Of a stretch of DNA of 64,000 nt, positions 16,812 to 25,037 are shown piece by piece; position 1 is the first letter of the stretch, and each line of letters opens with the position of its first letter. A program made the position numbers and the translations under genes. The stretch is from Mesorhizobium australicum (GTDB lineage Bacteria > Pseudomonadota > Alphaproteobacteria > Rhizobiales > Rhizobiaceae), in assembly GCF_900177325.1 (NCBI RefSeq), contig NZ_FXBL01000004.1:4638501-4702500 (forward strand), read 5' to 3'. The notes under the pieces were generated by a model. It searched no databases and was not told the DNA's origin. It worked only from the letters and a program-made list of their open reading frames with translations.

Positions 16812-17573
16812 TCAGTAGACGGCCCGGCCGCCCGAAAGGTCGAACGTCACGCCCGTGTTGAAACTGCACGCATCGGATGAAAGCCATGCGACGAGTTCGG
16901 CCGCCTCTTCCGGCCGTCCCATCCGCTCCATGGGGATCTTGGCGACGGCGGCCGCCATGGCGTCGGGCGCACGCTCAACCGTGTCCGCCACGAGCGGCGT
17001 GTCGAAGACCGTCGGGCAGATGGCGTTGACGAGGACGCCGGTCTTGGCCAGTTCCTTGCCGAGCGACTTGGTCAGGCCGATGATGCCGGCCTTGGCCGAA
17101 ACGTAACCCGCCATGAGCGGATTTCCGTCCTTTCCGGCCTGGCTCGTCGTGTTGACGATGCGTCCCCACCCCTGCGCGACCATGCCCGGCACGAAGGCGC
17201 GGCAGGTGTAGAAGGCGCTGTCGAGATTGATGCCAATGGCCTGGCGCCAATCCTCGTCGGACAGTTCCGCGAGCAGCGCGACGCGGGTCGAATGTCCGGC
17301 GCAGTTGAACAGGATGTCGAGCCCGCCCCATCGCGACAGCAGTGCCTCGGCGGCAGCCGCCACCTTACGCCCGTCGGCAACGTCGACCGAGGCAATGTGG
17401 ACCTCGCCGAGCGGCTCGAGTTCGCTGCGCGCCTTTTCCAGCTTGGACTGGTCGCGGCCCCAGAGCTCCACCGACGCGCCCGACTGCAGATAGAGTTGCG
17501 CCGTGGCGAAGCCGATGCCCGAGCCTCCGCCGGTCACCAGGGCGCGCTTGGTCTTCAGGTCGTAGATGTTCAC
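16812..17573 (-). CDS. Short-chain dehydrogenase, FabG-like
   Basis: 253-residue SDR: TGGGSGIGFATA cofactor loop, NCAGHS in place of NNAG, and YVSAK as catalytic Tyr/Lys. The start is a GTG at 17573 with AGGGA about 8 bases upstream; the open frame continues upstream but overlaps the acyl-CoA dehydrogenase. It follows that gene by 32 bases, so dehydrogenation and later 3-hydroxyacyl-CoA oxidation may act in series. Confidence 0.85.
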   Translation of the reverse strand: MNIYDLKTKRALVTGGGSGIGFATAQLYLQSGASVELWGRDQSKLEKARSELEPLGEVHIASVDVADGRKVAAAAEALLSRWGGLDILFNCAGHSTRVALLAELSDEDWRQAIGINLDSAFYTCRAFVPGMVAQGWGRIVNTTSQAGKDGNPLMAGYVSAKAGIIGLTKSLGKELAKTGVLVNAICPTVFDTPLVADTVERAPDAMAAAVAKIPMERMGRPEEAAELVAWLSSDACSFNTGVTFDLSGGRAVY

Positions 17574-17605
17574 GTGGGTCCCTGCTGGCGTCGTTGGAGG
17601 AAGCG

Positions 17606-18751
17606 CTATGCGAATTCGCGCCCGAGCACATGGCGGGCGATGATGAGCTTCATGATCTGCGGCGTGCCGTCGGCGATGATCTGGCCGAGCACATCGCGGT
17701 ATCGCTGCTCGACGGGGAAATCCTGCGTGTAGCCGTAGTGGCCGTGCAGCACGAGGCACGCGCGGATGACGTCGGCGCAGATGGTCGGCCCTTCGGCCTT
17801 GCACATGGCCGCCTCGGCGGTGTGCGGCAGGCCCTGGTCGCGCAGCCACAGTGTCCGGTAGCAGAGCCAGCGCAGCATCTCGAGCCGTGACTTCGCCTCC
17901 GCCAGCGGGAAGGATACGCCCTGGTTCTTCGAGACTGGCTGGCCGAATGCCTGCCTCTCCTTCACGTAGGAGATCGTCTCCTCCAGCGTCTGCTCCGCTG
18001 CGCCGAGGCACATCAGCCCGATCAGCGCGCGTGTGTAGTCGAACGTCTGCATGACCTGCGTGAAACCCGCATTCTCCGGGCCGATCATGTTGGCGGCGGG
18101 CACGCGGACATTGTCGAGGAACAGCGAGCCGCGGACGATGCCCTTTGCACCCATGTCCTCATAGGGCGTGCGCGACAGCCCCGGCGTGTCGAGCGGCAGG
18201 AGGAAGGCCGAGACGCCGGCCGCCTTCTTCTCCGGCGCCGTCTTGGCGAAGAGAATGCCGGCGTCCGCGACCATCAGCAGGGTGATCGCGGATTTCTCGC
18301 CGTTGATGACGTAGTGGTCGCCGTCACGGACCGCCCTCGTCCGGATCGAGGCCGCGTCGGAGCCGCAATGCGGCTCGGTCAGCATCACGCTGATGATCTT
18401 CTCGCCGGCAGCCATCGGTGTCAGCCAGGTCTCGCAAAGCTGCTGGGTGGCGAAACGGCTGAGGATGTCGCCGGCAAAGCAGGAATTGAGCATGCCGTAG
18501 CAGACATTGAAGTCGCCCCGGGCGATCTGCTCGATCGCCAGGCCCGCCTCCAGATAGTTGAGGTCGGCCCCTCCGAGGGCCCCCGGCACACGCAGTCCGA
18601 ACGCGCCGACGGCGCCGAGCCGGGGCCAGACCTCGGCCGGGAACTCGCGGTTGCGGTCCCAGCGCGCGTAATGCGGCCTGAGCTCCGCCTCGGCGAAGTC
18701 CCGAAGCGTCTCCTGGAGCAAACGCTGCTCGCCCGTCAGCGCGAAATCCAC
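17606..18751 (-). CDS. Acyl-CoA dehydrogenase with Asp at the usual Glu position
   Basis: 381 residues from a GTG at 18751 with GGGAGG 8 bases upstream. MLTEPHCGSD is the flavin loop. The canonical C-terminal IYEGT reads IIADGT, with Asp replacing the catalytic Glu, and the LCAD-type Glu is also absent (FDYTRAL). Dehydrogenases that act on cyclohexane- and cyclohexene-carboxyl-CoA are known to use Asp rather than Glu, so a cyclic substrate is plausible but not shown. Divergent from the acyl-CoA ligase, with a palindrome in the shared promoter. Confidence 0.88.
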   Translation of the reverse strand: MDFALTGEQRLLQETLRDFAEAELRPHYARWDRNREFPAEVWPRLGAVGAFGLRVPGALGGADLNYLEAGLAIEQIARGDFNVCYGMLNSCFAGDILSRFATQQLCETWLTPMAAGEKIISVMLTEPHCGSDAASIRTRAVRDGDHYVINGEKSAITLLMVADAGILFAKTAPEKKAAGVSAFLLPLDTPGLSRTPYEDMGAKGIVRGSLFLDNVRVPAANMIGPENAGFTQVMQTFDYTRALIGLMCLGAAEQTLEETISYVKERQAFGQPVSKNQGVSFPLAEAKSRLEMLRWLCYRTLWLRDQGLPHTAEAAMCKAEGPTICADVIRACLVLHGHYGYTQDFPVEQRYRDVLGQIIADGTPQIMKLIIARHVLGREFA

Positions 18752-18776
18752 CGCATGAACCTCCCACCGGCAATGT

Positions 18777-18790
18777 GTTCGCAAGCGAAC
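18777..18790. promoter_or_regulatory. Palindrome GTTCGC-AA-GCGAAC in a divergent promoter
   Basis: Two perfect 6-base arms flank AA, 26 bases upstream of the acyl-CoA dehydrogenase start. TetR-type regulators bind such short tight palindromes; the binder is unknown. Confidence 0.45.
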
Positions 18791-18837
18791 AGAATGCTAG
18801 CGAATTAAATGTCGCAGCACAACAGGCCTTGCCCAGG

Positions 18838-18850
18838 TGAGTTTGACTCA
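18838..18850. promoter_or_regulatory. TGAGT-TTG-ACTCA operator-like palindrome
   Basis: A perfect 5-3-5 palindrome upstream of the acyl-CoA ligase. The same form (TGAGT-AAG-ACTCA) is at 20557-20569 and a close relative (GGTGAG-N5-CTCACC) at 37807-37823, upstream of the two reductase-like gene pairs. It overlaps an ATATAGCATAT element (18850-18860) whose reverse is at 32749-32759 upstream of the Liv binding protein. Confidence 0.55.
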
Positions 18851-18895
18851 TATAGCATATGATACGCACGCGTACCGATCATGGGAGGTTGCATC

Positions 18896-20539
18896 GTGGC
18901 GCCACACTGCCCCGCGGACTATCGCGCCAGACGGCTGAGCACATCGTACTGGCCTGCCTTCACCGAGCCGGAGCTGAAGCAGGTGACGCTCGGCGAGGCG
19001 TTGCGACAGGCGGCAGGTGCGAGCCCGGATCGCGTGGCACTCGTGGAAGGAGGCCGCGACGGCGGCCGCTCCTGGGCCTATTCGGAACTGCTCGATCGAT
19101 CGTTGCGCACCGCAAGGGCGCTGCTCACGCGCTTCGAGCCGGGAGAGCGCGTCGCCTTCTGGGCGCCGAACGTGCCGGAATGGATTCCGGCACTCTACGG
19201 ATGCGCTCTCGCGGGGATCACGCTCGTCACGGTGAACCCGGCTTACAAACGCCGCGAGCTCGAATATGTGCTCGCCAAGTCCCGCGCGGCCGGCGTGTTC
19301 ACCGCCCCGTCCTATCGCAACTTCGACATGGAGGCAGCCATTGCGGAGATCCGGCCGTCGCTGCCGGCCCTGCGCCATGTCATCCGTATCGGCGACTTCG
19401 AGGCGCTGCTCGATGAAAGCGATCCCGCAATGCCACTGCCGCCGGTCCGTCCCGGCGATCCGGCGGTGATCATGTTCACCTCCGGGACGACCGGGGCGCA
19501 AAAGGGCGTGATCTTCAACCACAGCGGCGTCGCCAACATGACCAACTTCACCCAGCGCCGCGGCGGGCTGAAGGAGGGCGGAGTGTTCGTCAATCCGATG
19601 CCGATGTTCCATATTGGCTCCTTAGGTCACGCCGGCATCGGCTCCGTCATGCTCAGGGCGACGCATGTGCTCATGCCGGAATGGGACGCCGAGAACTACA
19701 TGGCGCAGGTTGAGCGCCACGCCGGCACTTTCTCTCTGCTGGTCCCGACCATGATCGAGCAGTTGCTCGCCCATCCGGAACGGGGTGCCTACGATCTTTC
19801 CACGCTGCGCAACCTGACCTCGGGCGCCTCGGTGGTCGAGGCCCGCCTGATCCGCGCCACGAAGGAAGCGCTCGGCGCGACGATTTCGAACATCTACGGT
19901 CAGACCGAGATGCAAGGCAGCATTACCGGCACCCATCCCGACGACAACGACGACGACATCTCCGGCACGATCGGCCAACCGCTGCCGCACATGGAGGTGC
20001 GGATCGCGGACCCTTCGACCGGCGAAACCGTCGCGCTCGGCGAGCAAGGCGAAATCCAGACCCGCGGCTACCAGAACATGATCGGCTATTTCGACATGCC
20101 GGAGGAAACCGCGCGCACCATCCAGCCCGACGGCTGGCTGCGGTCCGGCGACCTCGGCTCGATGGACGAGCGCGGCTTCCTGAAGATCACCGGCCGGATC
20201 AAGGACATGATCATCCGCGGCGGCGAGAACATCTATCCGCGCGAGATCGAGCTGCTGCTCCTCGAAGACGCCGGCCTTGCCAATGCGGCGGTCGTGGGCG
20301 TCCCCGATCCGCACTGGGGCGAGCAGGTCGGCGCAGTGCTTGTGCCGCGAGACCCGGCCTGCCAGCCGGACGTGTCGCGGCTCTTCACGCGATGCCGGAC
20401 GGAACTCGCGCACTACAAGGCACCGCGCCTATGGTTCGTCGTTCCCGAGCTGCCGATGACCGAGACCGGCAAACTGCAGAAGTTCAGGCTGGTCGCATCC
20501 ATCAAGGCTGGCGCGCTACAACCCGTCGCAAGAACCTGA
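18896..20539 (+). CDS. Acyl-CoA synthetase (AMP-forming)
   Basis: Adenylates a carboxylic acid and loads it onto CoA. 547 residues, with the P-loop FTSGTTGAQKG, the A5 motif IYGQTEMQG, and the hinge and core GRIKDMIIRGGENIYPREIE. The catalytic Lys is in MTETGKLQKF. The GTG at 18896 has GGGAGG 7 bases upstream. It opens the cluster that continues into the first reductase-like pair and may therefore activate that pathway's entry acid. Its substrate (aromatic or aliphatic) cannot be told from the sequence. Confidence 0.9.
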   Translation: MAPHCPADYRARRLSTSYWPAFTEPELKQVTLGEALRQAAGASPDRVALVEGGRDGGRSWAYSELLDRSLRTARALLTRFEPGERVAFWAPNVPEWIPALYGCALAGITLVTVNPAYKRRELEYVLAKSRAAGVFTAPSYRNFDMEAAIAEIRPSLPALRHVIRIGDFEALLDESDPAMPLPPVRPGDPAVIMFTSGTTGAQKGVIFNHSGVANMTNFTQRRGGLKEGGVFVNPMPMFHIGSLGHAGIGSVMLRATHVLMPEWDAENYMAQVERHAGTFSLLVPTMIEQLLAHPERGAYDLSTLRNLTSGASVVEARLIRATKEALGATISNIYGQTEMQGSITGTHPDDNDDDISGTIGQPLPHMEVRIADPSTGETVALGEQGEIQTRGYQNMIGYFDMPEETARTIQPDGWLRSGDLGSMDERGFLKITGRIKDMIIRGGENIYPREIELLLLEDAGLANAAVVGVPDPHWGEQVGAVLVPRDPACQPDVSRLFTRCRTELAHYKAPRLWFVVPELPMTETGKLQKFRLVASIKAGALQPVART

Positions 20540-20556
20540 TCTGCAAAGAAAATTGG

Positions 20557-20569
20557 TGAGTAAGACTCA
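20557..20569. promoter_or_regulatory. TGAGT-AAG-ACTCA operator-like palindrome
   Basis: A perfect 5-3-5 palindrome between the ligase and the first reductase-like pair, matching the site at 18838-18850. It supports a promoter in this 145-base gap rather than simple read-through. Confidence 0.55.
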
Positions 20570-20629
20570 TCTTTGGAAAGCCAGTTTGCGAATAAACGAA
20601 ACAAAAACATGGCTATGCCGTTCATATTG

Positions 20630-20650
20630 ACTAAGTGATGAAAACTTAGT
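20630..20650. promoter_or_regulatory. Palindrome ACTAAGT-N7-ACTTAGT upstream of bcrC-like gene 1
   Basis: Two perfect 7-base arms (20630-20636 and 20644-20650) flank GATGAAA, ending 34 bases before the GTG start. TTGACTAAG could double as a -35 box. GTACGCTAG (20649-20657) also occurs upstream of the second pair (37847-37855). Confidence 0.5.
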
Positions 20651-20684
20651 ACGCTAGCGGACATAAATTGGACGAGAGGCACGC

Positions 20685-21839
20685 GTGGACCAGATTCTCA
20701 ACCTGATGAGATATGCAGCGCAGTCCCCCATGGACTATGCCGCTGCATGGAAGGAGCGCACCGGCCGTCAGGTGATCGGTCTACTGCCGATGCATTTCCC
20801 CGGCGAACTGGCGCATGCTGCCGGCTGTCTTCCGCTCGTGATCCAGGACGATGCCGAGCCGATCACCGTCGGCCAGGCGGGCGTCTTCAACTTCTACTGC
20901 GGCTTCAACCGATCGCTGATCGACCAGACCATGCGCGGCAGCTTTGATTGCCTCGACGCGATCATGTTCGGCGACCACTGCGTCCAGCTCCTCGGCACAG
21001 CCGACACGATCCGGGCGGAGCGTCCGGAACTGCCTATCCTCTTCAACCAGCTCTGCACGACGCTGGACGCCAACTGGGCCGAGCGCGAGACAATCGGAAC
21101 CTTCACCCAGCTCTGGAAGGAGTTGGAGAGCCTGACTGGCCGCGCCATCGCACCGGAGGCAGCAAGCGCGTCGATCGCCCTGTTCAACCGCAACCGGACG
21201 CAGATGCGCGAGCTCTACGAGTTGCGGCGTCAAGGCCGCATCGCGATCTCGGGACGAGACATGCAGCTCGTGGTGAAGTCGTCCATGGTCATGGACAAGG
21301 CGGACCACGTCGCGTTGATGGACCGGCTGCTGCGGGAGATTCCGCGCGTCGCTGCCGGCTCCGCCGAAATCCCGCTCTACCTGTCCGGCCACATGTGTCA
21401 CGCACCGAAGCCGGAGATCATCGACATGATCGAGGAATGCGGCGCGCGCATCGTCAACGACGACCTGTTCGTCGGCTGGCGCTTCATCCACGCGGACATG
21501 GACGAAGCGAGGCAGCCGGTCGAGGCGATGGCGCACTGGTATCTGGAGAAGAACCAGCGCGTTCCCTGCCCGACGCGCACCATGCAGGGGGTCGATTGGG
21601 AAGATTATCTCCTGTCGGACGTGCAGCGGTCGGGCGCGCGGGGATTGGTCATCCTGATGGTCAAGTTCTGCGAACCGCACATGTATTTCTATCCCGAGAT
21701 CAAGGAAGCCTTCGAAAGCCGGGGCATTCCGCATCTGCTGATCGAGACCGAGCACGAGGAGATGCCGATCGAGGCTCTCAAAACCCGGGTCGAGACATTC
21801 GTCGAAATCGCCAAGCGCCGCGCCACTGAGGCCGCCTGA
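20685..21839 (+). CDS. BcrC/HgdB-like reductase/dehydratase subunit, copy 1
   Basis: 384 residues of the 2-hydroxyacyl-CoA dehydratase / class I benzoyl-CoA reductase family, whose two subunits bind [4Fe-4S] clusters and receive ATP-driven low-potential electrons. Candidate cluster Cys are C72 (FYCGF), C99 (GDHCVQ) and the one in KFCEPH near the C-terminus. The order C-subunit then B-subunit, 13 bases apart, is that of bcrCB. It is a clear paralogue of the protein at 36608-37765. The GTG start has GAGAGG upstream. No activator gene is adjacent; it probably uses the one at 34260-35225. Reductase versus dehydratase activity is undecided. Confidence 0.87.
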   Translation: MDQILNLMRYAAQSPMDYAAAWKERTGRQVIGLLPMHFPGELAHAAGCLPLVIQDDAEPITVGQAGVFNFYCGFNRSLIDQTMRGSFDCLDAIMFGDHCVQLLGTADTIRAERPELPILFNQLCTTLDANWAERETIGTFTQLWKELESLTGRAIAPEAASASIALFNRNRTQMRELYELRRQGRIAISGRDMQLVVKSSMVMDKADHVALMDRLLREIPRVAAGSAEIPLYLSGHMCHAPKPEIIDMIEECGARIVNDDLFVGWRFIHADMDEARQPVEAMAHWYLEKNQRVPCPTRTMQGVDWEDYLLSDVQRSGARGLVILMVKFCEPHMYFYPEIKEAFESRGIPHLLIETEHEEMPIEALKTRVETFVEIAKRRATEAA

Positions 21840-21852
21840 GAGGAGAAGCATT

Positions 21853-23211
21853 ATGGAGAACATCGTCGCAATGCCGACGTCCAAGCCTGTCTTCGGAAAT
21901 GGCGAACGGGCCAACAAGCTGAAGAGCACGCGTTTCGGCAGCAAGCTGGTCAACGACTACTGGAGCGGCGTGTTCGCCGCGAAGGAGCAGGGCAAGAAGG
22001 TGGTCTGGTACAACGGCACCTACATCCCGCCCTTCTTCCACTCGCACGACCTTGTCTGGGTGCATGGCGAGGCCTGGTCGGCGATGCTGGCGGCGCGCCA
22101 TCGCGAGATCGGCGCGCAGGCGCGGGGCGAGCAGCGCGGCTACGATCGCGAGCTGTGCTCCTATGCCCGTACCCATATCGGCCAGATGCTCATCGAGATG
22201 GACAAGGCGAAGGCGGGCGAAGACGGCCTCAGCCTCGATGATCCCCGCATCGAGGCGATGATGAAGCTTCCTCCGCCGGACATGATCGTCAACGCCTATC
22301 CCTATTGCTCCTCCGGACAGCAGTGGGACGACATCACCTACCGCGTCTTCGGCAAGAAGGTGCCGATGTTCACGATCCAGATCCCGCTGCTGTGGGGCGG
22401 ACGCCAGGATGCAGGATACTTGCGCGGCGAGGAATGGGATCAGCGCTCGCGCTACGTGGCCGACCAGCTCATCGAGCTGACCAAGTTCCTCGAGGCCAAC
22501 ACCGGCCGCAGGTTCGACTTCGACCGGCTTTCGGAGACGATGGGCTACATCAAGCGAGCGGCCGAGCTGCGTCTCGAAGGCATGGAACTGTGCACCGCCC
22601 GTCCCTCGCCCGCCAGCTTCTTCGACTGGATCGTCTCGATCGCGCCGATGAGCTTCCTGCCCGGTGACCAGAACATCGTCGACTACTTCCAAGGCGTAAA
22701 GGACGAGATCCAGGAGCGCGCGGCAAACGGCGAGGGCGCGGTGAAGGACGAGCGCTACCGCCTGTTCTTCGACGGGATGATGAACTGGAACAAGGTCGGC
22801 TGGCTGGCCGACAAGTTCGCGCAGGTCAATGCCTGCGTGGTCGCCGGTCGCTACACGCATATGTCCTTCTGGCAGGAGCCGCAGCTGATCGACCTGAAGG
22901 ATCCGGTGCTGGGCATGGCCCAGAATTACCTCGTCTGCCCGAACAATCACGGCGCCCCGATCATGATCGGCGAGATCGAAAAGCTCTGCGACAAGTTCGA
23001 GCTGGACGGCGTCGTCTGCCATGCATCGCGGACCTGCCGCGGCATGACCAACGCCCAGTTCCTCATCGCCGGATCGGCCAAGAAATACGGCCGCCAGGCG
23101 ATGTTCTTCGAAGGCGATGTCGCCGACGAGAGCTTCTACAAGGACGAGCTTCTCAACGTCCGGCTCGAGGCGATGGTGGAGGCGATGGAGGCGAAGCGGC
23201 GCGCCGCATAA
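21853..23211 (+). CDS. BcrB/HgdA-like reductase/dehydratase subunit, copy 1
   Basis: 452 residues, close in length and pattern to BcrB of benzoyl-CoA reductase. LPPPDM, a DRL segment after the TGRRF helix, RPSPASFFDW, EKYRLFF-type (DERYRLFFDG) and GRYTHMSFW follow one another as in that family. Candidate [4Fe-4S] ligands are C102 (ELCSY), C152 (YPYCSSGQQW) and the one in HASRTCRG. Compared with copy 2 it lacks the extra Cys after THLG (Q111 here). GAGAGGAG precedes the ATG. It forms the heterodimer with the protein encoded just upstream. Confidence 0.87.
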   Translation: MENIVAMPTSKPVFGNGERANKLKSTRFGSKLVNDYWSGVFAAKEQGKKVVWYNGTYIPPFFHSHDLVWVHGEAWSAMLAARHREIGAQARGEQRGYDRELCSYARTHIGQMLIEMDKAKAGEDGLSLDDPRIEAMMKLPPPDMIVNAYPYCSSGQQWDDITYRVFGKKVPMFTIQIPLLWGGRQDAGYLRGEEWDQRSRYVADQLIELTKFLEANTGRRFDFDRLSETMGYIKRAAELRLEGMELCTARPSPASFFDWIVSIAPMSFLPGDQNIVDYFQGVKDEIQERAANGEGAVKDERYRLFFDGMMNWNKVGWLADKFAQVNACVVAGRYTHMSFWQEPQLIDLKDPVLGMAQNYLVCPNNHGAPIMIGEIEKLCDKFELDGVVCHASRTCRGMTNAQFLIAGSAKKYGRQAMFFEGDVADESFYKDELLNVRLEAMVEAMEAKRRAA

Positions 23212-23245
23212 AGGCGCCCCGGTCGACTTAATATGCTTGTATATC

Positions 23246-23259
23246 GTAATAAAGATTAC
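23246..23259. promoter_or_regulatory. Palindrome GTAAT-AAAG-ATTAC upstream of the SDR operon
   Basis: A perfect 5-base inverted repeat in an AT-rich 80-base gap, preceded by AATATGCTTG (23230-23239), the same ten bases found at 8102-8111. It marks a promoter for the operon starting at 23294. Confidence 0.45.
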
Positions 23260-23293
23260 TAATATCGGGCGAAATTAGGGAGGATATCGTCTG

Positions 23294-24094
23294 ATGTCGA
23301 ACACGCCCACCGGCGCCGCGTTTCCTTTGAGTGAAGCACGCGTTCTGATTTCCGGAGGAACCGCTGGAGTGGGCCTTGCGACGGCCAGGCGTTTCGCGGC
23401 CCTTGGCGCACGCCACGTGACCATAAACGGCCGGACCCGCGAGCGCGGCGAGAAGGCGCGCGACGCGATCGCTCGGGCCTTCCCGGACTGCAAGGTCCAC
23501 TTCATCGCCGCGGACAGTTGCAAGACCGAACAGGCCGTCGAGCTCGCCCGCAAGGCCGAGGAGGCGATGGGCGGTGTCGACGTGCTGATAAACACCACAG
23601 TGAGCGCCCACCCCTACCCGGTTCTGTTCCACAAGATCGACATCAACGACATCGAGAGCATGGTGCTCACCCAGGTGATGACGCATTTTCTTTTGTCGCG
23701 CGCCGTCATGGATGGCATGAGGGAGCGCGAACGGGGCGTGATCATCAACATCGCCTCCGACGCCGGCAAGGTCACGACCCCGGGCGAGGCGCTGATCGGG
23801 GCGATGATGGCGGCGATCATCATGTTCAGCCGCGCGCTTGCGATGGAAGCCAAGCGATCCAAAATCCGGGTCAACTGCGTCACGCCGTCGATCATCGAAG
23901 GCACCTTGACTCACGACACAGTGATGGGCGGCGAGTTCTCCGGCAAGCTGTTCGCCAAGGCGAAAGAGATGGCCCGGCTCGGCGTCGTCAACGCCGAGGA
24001 CATGGCGGACCTGATCACCTTCCTTGCCAGTCCTGCGGCGGCGAAGCTGAGCGGTCAGGTGATCAGCCTGAACGGCGGCATCTCGGCGGCTTGA
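23294..24094 (+). CDS. SDR-fold protein without the YxxxK catalytic pair
   Basis: 266 residues with an SDR cofactor loop (SGGTAGVGLATA) and the expected VNCVTPS segment, so NAD(P) binding is likely. Where Tyr and Lys should stand the sequence reads EALIGAMMAA, so the catalytic pair appears to be Ile and Met. INIASDAG keeps the preceding Ser strand. It may use other residues, as some enoyl reductases do, or be non-catalytic. It is first in an operon with a PECR-like reductase, a ligase and another SDR. Confidence 0.82.
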   Translation: MSNTPTGAAFPLSEARVLISGGTAGVGLATARRFAALGARHVTINGRTRERGEKARDAIARAFPDCKVHFIAADSCKTEQAVELARKAEEAMGGVDVLINTTVSAHPYPVLFHKIDINDIESMVLTQVMTHFLLSRAVMDGMRERERGVIINIASDAGKVTTPGEALIGAMMAAIIMFSRALAMEAKRSKIRVNCVTPSIIEGTLTHDTVMGGEFSGKLFAKAKEMARLGVVNAEDMADLITFLASPAAAKLSGQVISLNGGISAA

Positions 24095-24104
24095 GGGGGC
24101 GACG

Positions 24105-24974
24105 ATGGGATACAATTCAGTCTTCGCACCGGACCTCTTCAAGGACCAGACGATCATCGTTACCGGCGGCGGCTCCGGCATCGGTCGATGCACCGCGCAC
24201 GAGCTCGCGCATCTCGGTGCCAATGTCGTGATCGTCGGGCGCAATCCCGAGAAGCTCGACACCGTCACCCGGGAGATCGCCGAGGACGGCGGCAAGGTCA
24301 CTGCCATGACCTGCGACATCCGCGACGAAGCCCAGGTGATCTCGGTGATCGACCGCACGGTCGAGACGTTCGGCGCGATCCACGGCCTCGTAAACAATGC
24401 GGGCGGCCAGTACCGCACCGAACTGAAGACGATCTCGACCAAGGGCTTCGAGGCTGTGGTGCGCAACAACCTCACCGGCGGCTTCATCTTCATGCGCGAG
24501 GCCTATCTCCGCTGGATGGAGGCGAACGGCGGCGCGATCGTCAACATCATCGCCGACATCTGGAACGGCTGGCCGGAGATGGGTCATTCGGGCGCCTCGC
24601 GCGGCGGGATGCTGACGCTCAGCGAGACAGCGGCCTGCGAGTGGGCGCATTCGGGCGTGCGTGTGAATACGGTGGCGCCGGGCGGCATCGCATCCAGCGG
24701 CTTCGACACCTATCCCGAGGAGATCGGCCCTCGCCTGCGCGAATACGCGACCAAGGTGCCGTTGCCGCGCTACGGCACCGAATCCGAGATCTCGGCGGCG
24801 ATCGTCTACCTGCTGTCGCCTGCCGCCGCCTACATCACGGGCTCCTGCATACGCGTCGACGGCGGCGCGCCGAACCTGCGCCAGACCTGGACGCAGAAAT
24901 ACGAGGCAACAAACATACCTGAATTCAACGGTTTCCATCGGGCCGTCCAGCCAGAGGTCCTCAAACGGCGGTAG
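24105..24974 (+). CDS. PECR-like trans-2-enoyl-CoA reductase of the SDR fold
   Basis: 289 residues. TGGGSGIGRC binds the cofactor. NNAGGQYRTE, NNLTGGF, AIVNIIAD and GHSGASRGGM with ACEWAHSGVRVN follow the pattern of peroxisomal trans-2-enoyl-CoA reductase and 2,4-dienoyl-CoA reductase, which lack the classical Tyr at YxxxK. It would reduce an enoyl- or dienoyl-CoA with NADPH. That is a sensible step after partial ring reduction, though the direction and substrate are inference. It starts 10 bases after the preceding gene. Confidence 0.82.
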   Translation: MGYNSVFAPDLFKDQTIIVTGGGSGIGRCTAHELAHLGANVVIVGRNPEKLDTVTREIAEDGGKVTAMTCDIRDEAQVISVIDRTVETFGAIHGLVNNAGGQYRTELKTISTKGFEAVVRNNLTGGFIFMREAYLRWMEANGGAIVNIIADIWNGWPEMGHSGASRGGMLTLSETAACEWAHSGVRVNTVAPGGIASSGFDTYPEEIGPRLREYATKVPLPRYGTESEISAAIVYLLSPAAAYITGSCIRVDGGAPNLRQTWTQKYEATNIPEFNGFHRAVQPEVLKRR

Positions 24975-25037
24975 CACACCGCCACGGACCGCGCATGCCA
25001 GGGCAGGAGGAGCCCAAGCCATCTGAAGGAGGAACAG

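Noticed and set aside
20540..20684. Possible FNR/AadR box upstream of the first core operon
   Set aside because: TTGACTAAGTGATG is only loosely similar to TTGAT-N4-ATCAA and is better explained as part of the ACTAAGT palindrome.
20685..23211. Naming the first pair badD/badE outright
   Set aside because: The family is clear, but the same family includes 2-hydroxyacyl-CoA dehydratases, and the single-activator arrangement argues against a direct transfer of names.
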